From: Gymnothorax reevesii
Lineage: Eukaryota > Chordata > Actinopteri > Anguilliformes > Muraenidae
DNA: 64,000 nucleotides
Direction of reading: 5' to 3'
Assembly (NCBI GenBank): GCA_029721435.1
Contig: CM056573.1
Location: 47,342,501 to 47,406,500, forward strand
Shown here: piece after piece, positions 35,783 through 47,000 of the stretch
Position numbering within the stretch: the stretch's first letter is position 1
Layout: each line of letters opens with the position of its first letter
The notes under the pieces: generated by a model
The model's input: the letters and a program-made list of their open reading frames with translations, nothing else
Told to the model about the DNA's origin: nothing
The model's database searches: none
Position numbers and translations under genes: made by a program

Positions 35783-38697
35783 TTTGCACCTCTTCAATTT
35801 AAAGGCCCGAAAGTTGAGTTTCATTTCATTTTGCTTCCAGTGATTGGATAATGATACTGTATCTTCATAGATTACATACATTTTTGAATATGTTTTGTTG
35901 GAACAGAATACTGCAGTTTTTGTTGGGATAGCAGTTGCAATGGTCACAGTGGTGGTGTGTTGAAGACTTGTTTGGTAGTTGCTGAGGGTGCTGATACATT
36001 ATATTGTTATGCTCATTAGCCTGACATGACCAGAGTCCAGCACATTGTTGGCTGCAGCTGTAAAAGCTACACTAAGCTAACGAGGCTGGAAGAAATAACA
36101 TTATTTCATTCTTTGCATCCCTGAGGAATGAAGGGTGTAGCATGGCTTTGCAGCAGTCAGGGGAGAGCCTGCCATGACCTGTTGCTCACCGACTGGTGAG
36201 CCCCTGGAGAGAATGGGATTCCCTCTGGTGGTTCCTTGGGTCCTGACTGAATTAGGAGGGAGCTGTAATCTTAGATCGAATACGTATCATGAATTACTCT
36301 CAGATGGACTGTTGGTTTAACTAAATTATAATAAACATTTTATTTGTTAACACTCCTCATTTGTCCAGAAATCAATAATCTCGCATTCACGAATGAAATA
36401 TTTGGCGTCGACCTCACCCTTAGTTTATAGCATTGAGCCTTTCTGAGGTTTTGCAAGGAATTTCCATCAGCGATTATCTCAGTTAGACAGAAGACCATCG
36501 AAAACTTCAGGACTAGATGAGGAAAGCACTGTGCTTATATTATAAGTCATATTTCAGTGAAAACTGCGAAAACCAGAGCATACTTCAAAGCTGAATGTGC
36601 TTTTCATAATAAAAATCAGACAGCAGCACACAGTAATGCCCTAGTGCAGTTTACTCTTCCATTAGTAACAGTGGGCACCTCAGTTTTAATCTGAGGATAT
36701 TAATCTTTCTGTAAAACCTTATATTTAGACAGACAATTCATTGTGCACCCATTTCAATATTGAGCATAATATGTTGAAACGTGTGTCTCTTTCATGACAT
36801 TTCAGAGAAATAAACATTTGTTGCATTGATCCCCCTTAACACCGCCCCCATATTGTCCATTGTCCATTGGTAATATTTTTAAAAAATTCCGTCTTTTAAA
36901 CACCTCAAACCAGGGATTTATGGATGATAGAAGAGGCCAAGAATTTATGGAAAGCAGACTTCTCTTTTTTTTCCTCTCGTCTTTTTCATCCCAGGCCAAA
37001 TCTTACACTGGCTAGTCTCTCCCCCCCCCCCCCCCCCCCCCCCCTTCTCATTCTCTGGACCATCTTAGAAGAACCACTGTTGTCAGTATGAGCTCCAAAG
37101 ACTTTACCCCAAAATTCTTCCTCCAAACTATTTTCAAGTCAGAGAAAACAGGACAGAGAGAGCCCATCCCCCCACCGTGGGGGATGGCTGGGTTCCCCTC
37201 ATCAAACTGCGGGTTAATGCTCTCAGCAGAACTTCAGAGTGAAACTCAAACATGTTATGAAGGCATATCCTGTTTGTAAAAATAATCTTCCCCTCAGTTG
37301 TCCCAGCCTACTCCCGACTAAAGAATACTCCACAAAAACCCACTCCGCACTGAAGCAAACATCATCACAGCCCTTCTTTCAAATATGTCTCTTTAAAAAG
37401 AGAGAAAAAAAAGTTTAAAAACTCAACCGCTGCCAATGACGGTGTGATTCAAGCCTCCACTATCCCGTGCCAGAGAGATGCGCAAACAATCTGTTATCAA
37501 TTTTCTAACTCTCGTCCAGGGAATCTCTCAGCCCATCCTATCCAAGATATAAATGACAACAAAGGCAGAGGAGGCTCTTTGAAGGCGCAGTTGCGTCACC
37601 ATCATAAAAAATAACCCGTCCCTGATTTAGTGGTTTTCACAGCCTACCAACAGGGACTTAAACGACTGGAAAAATTATTTCAACACATTTCCACCCCCCC
37701 CCCCCTTTTTTCCCCCCTCCTCACCCTAGATAAGGGTCATGTGCGAATCAAAGTCTTCTATATTTAGTTCAGCATTTTCTATAGCGCTCAGGTGGCCTCT
37801 GAAAGAGACAGTGGACTAGTAATTGACAGCACCATTTGATGGAATTTGGCTCAATGTAAAGTTGACTGAATTCATTTCGCAAAACCGAACTCAAGCGAGA
37901 ACTTGACTGACAGTGAACGTGAGCGCACTGGCTGTCAGAAACAACGGACAGAAAATGCAACATCTCAAAGCCTCGTTATTTCGTAAGGGATCAATTGAAA
38001 TGACTCAATAATGCTATGCCTACATCAGTAGTGCGGTGTTGTCACAGTATGCCGGAGAGCATGAAGAGCAATACATTGTCTGAGAGGAAGAAAGAAAAAA
38101 TAATAAAAGAAAAATAATAACAAACAACAACAAACTTAAAATATTTTGGCTGCTAAGATGGGGAGAAAAAATTAATATTTAAGTTAATTTGTCCAGTGTG
38201 ATGTTCTGGTTGAGTATTATAGTTTGTTAACATAATCCTCAAGATTTAGGCAGTGAATGGGCACTGCCATGAAAGCCTTCAGCTATTTGAGTAATCTGAG
38301 ATACTGTGAGTACATACCCAGCTGTGCTAACAGATATGGAAAACAGTTATCTAAATCATTGTGAACTACAGTATGCTACTGCTACCCTGTTTCCCTCTGT
38401 GATACACAGAGCGGCAGTTCCTTTGCCATATTTTTCCTCTGAATGTGCTGTTATTTTCATTTTCAACTTTTTAAGGTTTTTTTTTTTGCACTGGACTAAA
38501 TGAAACAAAAGGGTGGGCTAGCCGATTTTTGGCACTTTCGGGTCATCATAAATAAATTTTCCGGATCGCATGAAAATGTCTTTGGATTTTTTTTTTTTTT
38601 GTTAAATCTGCATAATGAAATCTGATTTATGTTGTTTTTCTGGCACCAAACTGCTTTTCAATGACCCCAAACTTTACACACATGTCTTTGTACTCAC
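35783..38697. other. hdac9 intron sequence with poly(C)
   Basis: Unique-looking sequence. A pure 24-nt poly(C) at 37021-37044 and a C-rich run at 37694-37719 are the only simple repeats. No transposon or exon was found before the micro-exon. Confidence 0.4.
37021..37044. repeat. Poly(C) run, 24 nt
   Basis: Uninterrupted C on the plus strand (G on the hdac9 transcript strand); a G-tract of this length in pre-mRNA could form G-quadruplex-like structure. Confidence 0.9.
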
Positions 38698-38747
38698 CCC
38701 ATATCCACCGCAAGGCAGCACAGTAAAGTTGTCCTGAGGGGTGGAGC
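38698..38747 (-). CDS. hdac9: hdac9 50-nt micro-exon with the fourth structural zinc ligand (LPCGG)
   Basis: This exon is short and easily missed. After acceptor gtctcgttag it supplies GC, then codes STPQDNFTVLPCGGYG, and ends GGG|GTGAGTA. Human HDAC9 has DDSQKFFSSLPCGGLG, exactly the same 16 residues in length. Entry phase 1 matches the previous exon and exit phase 0 matches VDSD of the next. The Cys of LPCGG is the remaining ligand of the class IIa structural zinc. The next exon is 15 kb away, so accurate inclusion of this 50-nt exon depends on its strong donor. Confidence 0.93.
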
Positions 38748-40289
38748 CTAACGAGACACAGAGCAGCAATGGCATCTATTAAAATGTGCTGTATGCTCTA
38801 CATGCTATTGCATCACACCATTACAGGACGTCTATAATCTATAGTTGCTTGACACACCATCATACTTTTAAAATATATCAAAGGCATTGAAGTAAGATCA
38901 AAAATTGCTTGTGAAGGAACACGTCCATAAATTTTATTCTTTTCTATGCGGTAACTAGGTGAATTAATTTAATTTAAATTAATTTGCAATACTAAGTATT
39001 TTCCTTATAATCTACTATTTGCTGACTTTTCCATTATTTTTCATTGTTATGCAAAATTAGATCTTTTAAACCCAGGCAGCCGTATATCTTTTCTTGCTTA
39101 ATGAAATTCAAATTATGCGATTAATTATGAATTTGGTAACAACATTAATTACATGAACAGTGATTACCAGTATATCCACTGTTCCCAAATCTTGCCACTA
39201 CCACAGTTTAGAATGAAAACTCAATATGTCATTTTTAGCTTACATGGCTGAAGGCCATATAAGCTATTGTAATGGGTTTGCGTCCGGCGTAGTCCGTTGT
39301 TTGTCATCTGTTGTCTGTCTTAGGTCTTTTGGTCTTCTTCTCTGAAACTGCTGGACGAATTGTTCAGAATTTTTTTGTGGATGTTCCATATCAGTATGGG
39401 ACTAAAGCTTGTTCAAGGCTTATGAAAATTTTTAGAGTGAATTTTTTAGAAATTTTTGAAATTTTTGTTACAATGGAGTCCAATGGGAGGGAAATTTTTG
39501 ATAGGCTATATCTTTGAAAGGTTAAGAGATACGGTCATACTTACTATTAACCTTAAATAGGAAGTCATTTCGTATGAGCTTCAATTTGGCACTCTGACTT
39601 TTGAGCTCAGATGACCTTGAAAGGTCAAATTCAAGGTTATGGAATTTCATTTGCCCATATCTCCGAAACTACTGGACAGATTGTTCTGAAATAATGCATA
39701 GGGGGCACTAGTGAGATGACTGAAGAGCAGACTGGTCTTTTCGAGCGCCTCGTGGATCACGGTTTTATTGTTTAGAAACAGCCTTTTTGATTATCAAACT
39801 CTTTAATTTTTACGATTAAACCTTTACTATTTGCTTTACGCCGCTTAAACTGTAATGACGATAAGCCAAGTAATGACGCACAAGGTGGAAATTTTGCTTC
39901 TCTCCCACCAGCACATGCTATTGCTAGCCATAACCAAGCTAGCATGGATTCGTCTCCAGATTGATTTCCAGTCTGGTGAGGGAAGACAACTTTACTAAGC
40001 CCGCTGTAATCGGTAGGCCAGGGCACATCGTCTTGAACAGCCCAAAACACCCGATAGCTCCAGATCTCGCACGATAATGGCACGAGTGCATCATGCACAG
40101 GAAAAAGAGAGAGGATTCAGCATTCGCTGGATTACGTAGGTCACCGCATCCTAATCTTCCCTCACTACACCGCAGTGGTGATGGAGCAGTGGGGGCTTTT
40201 CTACGATGTGCTACAGCGCTTGCAGGAGAAGGAGGTTGGGCACTCGCTGCGCTTCCCGGCTCGGCACCATGTGCACTATTTAGGGGAGG
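38748..40289. other. hdac9 intron with unclassified repeat sequence
   Basis: 39230-39720 has the look of a fish interspersed repeat (AGCTTACATGGCTGAAGGCC then ACTGCTGGACGAATTGTTCA twice in variants). 40090-40270 is CG-rich and has open frames on both strands without recognised similarity. Confidence 0.35.
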
Positions 40290-40482
40290 GGTGTCAAACT
40301 GGTGCCACGGAGGGCCAAGAGGCTGCAGGTTTTCATTCCACCCAAAAACTCCAGCTGGTGATTTCACTGACTAGTCCCTTCTCTCTGCTTTAAGGTGAGG
40401 TGATCAGTGAAGTCACCCAGTAGTATTTTAGAGTGGAATGAAAGCCTGCAGCCTCTCGGCCCTACTTGGCATCAGTTTGACA
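40290..40482. mobile_element. 193-bp palindromic MITE
   Basis: The outer ends GTGTCAAACTGGTGCCA and, reverse complement, TGTCAAACTGATGCCA form TIRs. Inner arms GAGGCTGCAGGTTTTCATTC (left) and reverse-complement GAGGCTGCAGGCTTTCATTC (right) extend the hairpin. This is a common fish MITE form. Confidence 0.75.
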
Positions 40483-41574
40483 GGTGACATATATTCTAGG
40501 TTTTTCCAGATCACAGGACAGGTAAATATTGGTCAACTTTTAGAGTATTCTGAGCCAAAATATCACCATTTTGGGTTGCCAGTAGTCATTTGGCACCATT
40601 TCAGGCCAACTTCGACCAGACTCAACTGTCATACCTTTTTTTTTTTTTGGTCAATTTTTTGGGTGTTTTGGACCAAAATGTGACCTTTGGGGTCACATCT
40701 GGCACCATTTCACAATTTCACAATTTTTTTATTTTCAGAAACAATTTAGATATTTGAGGCCAAAATACAATCCTTTTCAGTTACCAGGGGTTATTTGGGA
40801 CCTGTGACCATTTCGTGCCAACTTAGATCTGCCTTCATTTTCAGAAATTTTCAATGCCTGGTAAACATTTCGGCCATTTTCTGCCAAAGACCCTTTTGGA
40901 TTACAAGGAGTAAAATTTTTACCAATATATTTCATATTTGCGTACCAAAGAGTTTTAACATTTTCAATATTCTTTGCAGTCTGAATGGCCATGTAAGCTA
41001 CAAAGTCAGTAGACTTTTATTTTTGAAAGCAGTGAAACTTACATTTGTTACACCTGGCTACAAAACTGAAAACTTTATTTTCTATTTCTTGGCCAGAATT
41101 GGCATTGAATTAGTCTACTTTGGGGATGCTCTAACGGTCAAATAGTTGTCGTAATAATTGCCACGTAGTAGGGGAGACCTGGTCCGATGAGCCATTGGTC
41201 CCTATGAGCCATATATCACTGTTATACCGATTTTAAGCAGCTCTGACATCTAAATGGCTCATTGGACCCCAGTCTCCCCCTATATGAAAATGTAATGTTT
41301 GCTGGTGCACAGAAGGGGTGAGTTTTAATACTCTTAAATCTAACCAGCAAGAGAATAGCTAGACCAAATTTGGAGATCTCAATAATTGCTGTGGACAAGA
41401 GGTCATCAAACTACTGACTGAAATACATATTAATGAAAGAAACATATAGGCCACCGCACACAACTGGCACTGCATGGTGCTATCTGATGTCCTGAATGAG
41501 AAGACCTATGCACAGCTCAAATGGGTTATGTGTGTAAAAGTGCTGAGGCATGACCCCATTGTTCCCATACAAAC
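40483..41574. other. hdac9 intron sequence
   Basis: No exon or element recognised. Repeated CCAAAATATC-ACC-TTTGGG-type phrases at 40550-40930 suggest an old repeat. Confidence 0.35.
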
Positions 41575-41695
41575 CGAGCAATTTCTTTGGGTCGAGTTTC
41601 TGTCTGTTCAGTGGGTTTGTTCCATACAGGAGGGAGTGGTGCTCAGAATGGACCAATCGAATTTCCTCCAGACTGGCTTTGCGACCAGTAATGCG
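41575..41695 (-). CDS. hdac9: hdac9 exon: [22 protein letters not shown] segment
   Basis: The 121-nt exon encodes 40 residues beginning [20 protein letters not shown] and continuing [20 protein letters not shown], plus one base of Gly. It is almost identical to human HDAC9 ([20 protein letters not shown]). The segment is the N-terminal helix and loop of the deacetylase fold and carries no catalytic residue. Acceptor ttccttcatttccag is good; the donor is CTCG|GTTTGT, weaker than its neighbours. The NPLNRQ wording, where human HDAC9 has NPLDGQ, is HDAC4-like. Confidence 0.96.
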
Positions 41696-42239
41696 CTGGA
41701 AATGAAGGAATATATGCATGTATGTCAGCACAATCCCCACCATACACATTAAAACATCATGGCTATTATTACATGTTAGAAAAGGCCTTGGTAGAACATA
41801 ACACCTGCCCTGCATTATTATACCTTAAATGTCTTTCTGGTAGCAATGCCATGTAATTTTTCAATGTTGAAAAAAAAATGTAAAGACAATCTCTTGCTCG
41901 GTTTGCACACAAATACTTAGAACCAGCTGAAGTGTCATTAGTGTGTATACATAAGTGAAAGCATTATGCCAATTAATACAACCAAAATATGTTGTTAGTT
42001 TTGGCCATTATTATGCTATTATCTCAACAACCATTTTTGAAATGACTTCACAGGATTCTTCAGTTCAAGCAACAGAAAAAGGGAAAGTCTCTTAAATTCT
42101 CATCACAGAATGTTAGAAGGAGCTCACATTGTGGTAAGAATGATTCCAAGCCACTGTCCTTCGGCCAAATGAGTCATAGACAGGTCACTCCCTCATAAAA
42201 CAGGAAAAATAGACATGTAGCTGGATAGAGGCTCCATAC

Positions 42240-42373
42240 CTCACAGCAGTCCACCAGGCCACAGTCCTGCAACCGGGCCCAGATACTCTGAACTCGGCCT
42301 GCGTGTTCCAGGTGATTAGCGTAGTTATCACAAACACATTGGTGCTTTAACATTCCAACGTCATACACCAGGC
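42240..42373 (-). CDS. hdac9: hdac9 exon: start of the deacetylase domain, structural zinc site
   Basis: This 134-nt exon enters in phase 1 and leaves in phase 0. It encodes [20 protein letters not shown] and then [20 protein letters not shown], closely matching human HDAC9 [20 protein letters not shown]. In class IIa HDACs the Cys-x-Cys and the following His bind a structural zinc together with a Cys encoded downstream (LPCGG, exon 38698-38747). All of these ligands are present here. The zinc-binding lid is specific to class IIa enzymes and contacts the NCoR/SMRT-HDAC3 complex. Acceptor ttgttgccctctacag and donor GAG|GTATGG are clear. Confidence 0.96.
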
Positions 42374-42760
42374 CTGTAGAGGGCAACAAATATAATCACC
42401 CACCAATGATCTGTTCAAGAGCGCAGCATATTTATTTTTCAGAAACTCTCCCGATACATAATATGAATCTCCTTTTGTGAGGATTCCTCTTATAACAAGA
42501 GCAATTCCTCCACCAAGGCTGAATAATCCCAAAGGACGAGGAATCCCCCCCCCCCGCAGCATAAAATTCTCTATTTTTTCTCTATTTTTAATTTTTTTAT
42601 GAAGCAGGAATTTGAATCATCTCAGAAATAATTTTGTGGTGGTTGGAGGTCTGTAAGTCTGTATTAGTTACTTTACAATAGCGACATATGTGTGCGCACC
42701 CCAAGTCAGGTCCCTGGATGTAGAAAGATATCAGATCCAGAATCCAGATCAGTTTCTGAC

Positions 42761-42855
<95 letters not shown>

Positions 42856-43937
42856 CAAATTGTTATGCACATTTGAGGATGTGACTCCAAATATCAGGTT
42901 CCGCCGTGGTTAAGAATCCTTGAAATATTTTGGATCCAGATCTGGATTGCTTCAAAAATGTCATCATCACTAAGTTGGGCCAAGATCCGTCTCTGGTGAA
43001 ATTCTAACACAAATCTGCCCATTAGTTTTTGTATAATTCTGCTTATTAAACAGCAATCGTACAAACAAACCAATCACATAACCTCCTTAGTGGAGATAAC
43101 AATTAAGTAAATTCTAAACATTCACTATTTGAATGTTTCAAGATTGGCCTTTTCCAGTGTCAGATAAATGGTTTAGTGTGAAAAATTATGTAGGCCTAAA
43201 CTTCCGCTCCTGTCCCCTAGAGGCTTGACGACAGACATTTTATGACCCTCATCAAATTTTCCTCAACCTAGTAGTCATTTATACCATGAATAATAGCAGA
43301 TCAGCCATACTAAATTTACATCAAAAATGATTACATTTTTTTTTTTTTTAATGAGAAAATGTCCCTTCAGAATTCAAGCATTTTGTTGTGCTTAAGGCAA
43401 AAATACAGTCAGTATAATTTCATGAATTTGTATGTTTCTTATCCCGCCATTACAACAGCTGACCTGAACTATGCAATGCTAAATATGTTAGCATTCAAAA
43501 AAAGACCACATCCAAAGTCAGAAACAAAATAATGTGTTATCTAATACTTCTGCCATTTTAGGAAAATAGAACAGGCATGAATCTGGAGAATGTGTGTAGC
43601 TGAGCGCGTGGGATGCTAAGCCAGCCCTGAGACAATCCTCAGGCCCTATGAGTGAGGGAAGGAGAAGGAGGCACCTGTTCAAGAGGCACCACCACAACCC
43701 CTCAGCAACGCCTCCAGCTCCCCCAACCCCCCGCACATAATGTGCGATTATTCAGGGAGGATTAACACTGGGGTGTGCGAGGTGGCTGCGCCAGCTGTAC
43801 TTCAAAACATAAATAAAGCTAATGTTAACGCTAACTCGCCGCAATCTGTGGCATCCCGCACATTTAAATCAGATGATCCCCACTCATGCAAGGCCTTTTC
43901 CCAAGCTGTTAAGATCCTGTCCCACGGGGACACTCAC
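42374..43937. other. hdac9 intron with TG/TA microsatellite
   Basis: The compound (TG)n(TA)n at 42761-42852 is listed separately. No other feature was identified. Confidence 0.45.
42761..42852. repeat. Compound (TA)n(TG)n(TA)n microsatellite
   Basis: About 92 nt of alternating purine-pyrimidine sequence; the open frame across it is an artefact. Confidence 0.95.
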
Positions 43938-44097
43938 CAGTGGAGTGGGCAGGCGTGCCAGCCTGGTTGAGTAATGCCTGCTGCCGAGGGGGTGTGTCCA
44001 GCAGTCCACCTGGCAGAGGTTTCGTCTCGACTTTGTTAGCCATGGAGGTCACCAACTGAGCCTGGTACCATCGGAACTGCTGAAGGGTCACTGGTTC
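43938..44097 (-). CDS. hdac9: hdac9 exon: divergent linker before the deacetylase domain
   Basis: The exon encodes EPVTLQQFRWYQAQLVTSM and then a proline-rich stretch ending AHST plus one base of Gly. Its donor CTG|GTGAGTGT is strong. The last base G joins GC of exon 42240-42373 to give Gly, so the phase fits HDAC4/9 TGLVYD. The human HDAC9 exon in this place starts FLEPTHTRALSVRQAPL; EP and a QA-L core can be aligned, but the exon is otherwise poorly conserved, as linker sequence is in class IIa HDACs. The acceptor is uncertain: AG before 44097 keeps EP, and an alternative AG gives 44079, 18 nt shorter in the same frame. An in-frame TAA just upstream limits extension. It lies 17.5 kb from the previous exon. 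Confidence 0.78.
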
Positions 44098-47000
44098 CTG
44101 GAGTTTCTTCCATTAGAGATGTAGAGAGAGGTTGGGTTTAGAGGTGGGGGCAAAAAATAAGTGCATAATATGAGAACTGACAGATTCAAGGCTACAACTG
44201 TCAACAATTACAGTTTGATAGGCTCAGTGGTAGAGTGAATATTCAGAGGAAGAAATTGTTCGGTCAGGCCTGTTCATATTTTCAGCAGATATACTCACTG
44301 TGACATTAACTAGTCTGATACCCCTAGTGCACAAAGTACGAAGATCAGTAAGCAGATTTGTGGATAGCTGAACATAACATTGCTTTATTTGCAAGCCTGC
44401 TTTTTGAGGATAAATAAAAAGTGTGTGGCTGTGAGAAAAAGCAAAAAGGCCAGTATCATCAAGTAAGTGAGAGAATATTCCTTTACTGGTCCTCTGTTGA
44501 TTTCACAAGCACAGCACATTTGAAATGCTGCTTCACTCTATGCAGCTTCAATTGTGTAAACACGTAAAAATGTTTTGGCTGATTAGTGGGGTGTGCTGCA
44601 AAAGAAATTATTCTCTCAGAAAGCCTCCACGCATGAATCTTGCTTGATAAATTACCACACTAATAAAATAGCTTGGTGATCCCTGCTCCAAGTAAGAAAC
44701 ATCCATCATGCTCTTTATCGGCTGCTTAACGTGTGAACCTGGAATAGAAATATGGACCAAAAATGTTTGAATAATATTTTTTTTTCCTCAAATATGTATT
44801 TTTTCATATCCAACTTTAAGAGAATTGAGCACAATGCAAAATTAAAGTAATCCTACGCATGGTACTTGAGAAACATGAGAAAGAAATAGAAAAGGACATA
44901 ATCAGGGTTTGCATTGCAGGAATAATAGCTCTGTTTGTCAATCCTATACTACAATGATATATTTGAAGGAGTGGAATGATTCTGAGTTGTGCTCACATAT
45001 TATAAACTGTGGTCCCAGTGGAAATGGGGGAAGTAAAAAGGTAGAGCGAACACCGAATTGAGAAATGAAGTGTGAGTTTCCAATCCAGTTTGCACCAAAT
45101 TGACTCATCATAACATTGGACTACTTTTATTTTGTAGACATCTATCTAAAGCTGCGCACAATAAGTGTGTAAATTCAGCTAACTGAATCAGCCACACAAC
45201 AGATCAGACAAGCTACAGCTCAAACAGAACATCGAACAGCTCAATCATGAACAAGCGCATAAACTATACAATAGGCATGTCTGCCGTAGAAGAGTAGCAC
45301 TAAAGACTAGTCCAGAAACAAACTACAATGAAAACGCATTCAGCGCAAAAAAAGTGAAAACATCACTAGGTAAAAGATACATTATTGTAACAATTCAACA
45401 ATGGACTAGTATTCATGGAGATTGTGAGAAAGTGCTTTGAAGGTGCAGGTTTCAATTTTTATAATTCAAGAAAAAAAAGATTTTATATTACCTACCCCAC
45501 CTCTATACACATTCACATTCACACTCTCATCAACATGAACTCCTCCACCTCAATATTTCTCAATCACTCCAAAAGCTAGCTCAGTATAGGTTCCCCAATA
45601 AGCAATCTAATCAACGTCCTCCAGATGTTTCTAGAATCCTTCTTTTGCTGAGCTAAATTCAGGATCAGGTAGCATATAAGGAGCGGCTCTGAGATTGCAC
45701 GTCACTTTCTTGCCTCGGTCAGGGATAAAATCTGTCTTCATCATGATAGATTTTTTCCGCTGGCTCCTTTGCAGCTGGATTCCAAGGGTCCTCCACTGGG
45801 ATCAGATTTCTGTTAAATACTCCAGACTTAATTAACCTGTTTTTCTTACCTAGTTTCGGTCCCCATAGATCTCTTCGCCTTTTACATTTTCCGTCCTCTC
45901 TCCTTCTCTCTCTTTGCACGTACTTGATCTGAATTACTCCCGTGATGAGTGTGCATGCGACTAAATAAATGTTGCGTTTTTAATTATTTTATTGAAACCT
46001 CAATAAGTTTATTTGAAAAGTAAATCTAAATGTATTTTTTACATTAAAATTAATACACTAATGAAAACAGAAGGAACTCGTGGGTCTAGAGGTGATGTAG
46101 GCATTTGGGGTCACCTTCTGCGTGTCCAACGCATAATAGATTTAGAGGTCAATGAGACATCTGGCCACAATATTGTACTACTGGTATCGAAAGACCTTTT
46201 TTTTTTTTTAATCAAATGAAGATATGTATGCTGTAAATGATCTCCAGGTATGTGCTGTCATTTCAATCTCAAGAGAAACGCGAACTAATCCCCACTTTTC
46301 AGAAACTGTAACCGAATAACGCAGCTCTCAAGCAGATGCTGACCGGCACACAAAATTGCACCATTCCTCATGAACATTATCAAAGAGCATTACAAAAAGG
46401 AACTTAAAATGCTTAAATATTCATCATGTACCTTGATTAGAGAGGAGACTCTAAAAATGGCTAATTCTTTGAAAAAGCAGCAGTTGAGCTTAAGCCTAAA
46501 TACGGTGGCAAATCAATATACTGATTGCAGCCAAGATAGAGTTTCTGGTTAAACTAAACATGGCGTTTATGAAATCGCTACCCTCCTGGAGAATCTGCAG
46601 CAGCAAATTCCATGCATTCCGAACCTGAGCATAACATCACACAATGCCTAACATAACAGTTTCAGAATAGTGAGGTGTGTGCCGTGAAACATATTATTGC
46701 ATCTTGTATAAATTTCATGAGGAAACCTATTTAGCATGGTTGTGCTTGTATATATAAAATAAGACAGACTTGACTAGTTTGAATGATAATGCTACTTCTA
46801 ATCTGCCAGCTGTTTGCCAAATTTAAACATATTCAGACCACTCCATGTCAACTCCAGGAGTTGACATGCACCACAGCCACTCTTGGATTCCTTTTATGAT
46901 TGTTGGTAGACATCGATGAAATATAAAATTCCTTAGCAAATAGAGCTTAATACTCTGCTTCATTTTGCCAGCAGAGCCATTTAAAGTTCTGTACTTGAAA

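Noticed and set aside
39772..40393. Overlapping open frames on both strands near a CG-rich patch (for example MEQWGLFYDVLQRLQEKEV)
   Set aside because: They overlap a MITE and an unclassified repeat; no matching protein family could be named.
42690..42913. Open frames with VCVCVC and YIYIYI runs
   Set aside because: Translation of the TG/TA microsatellite.
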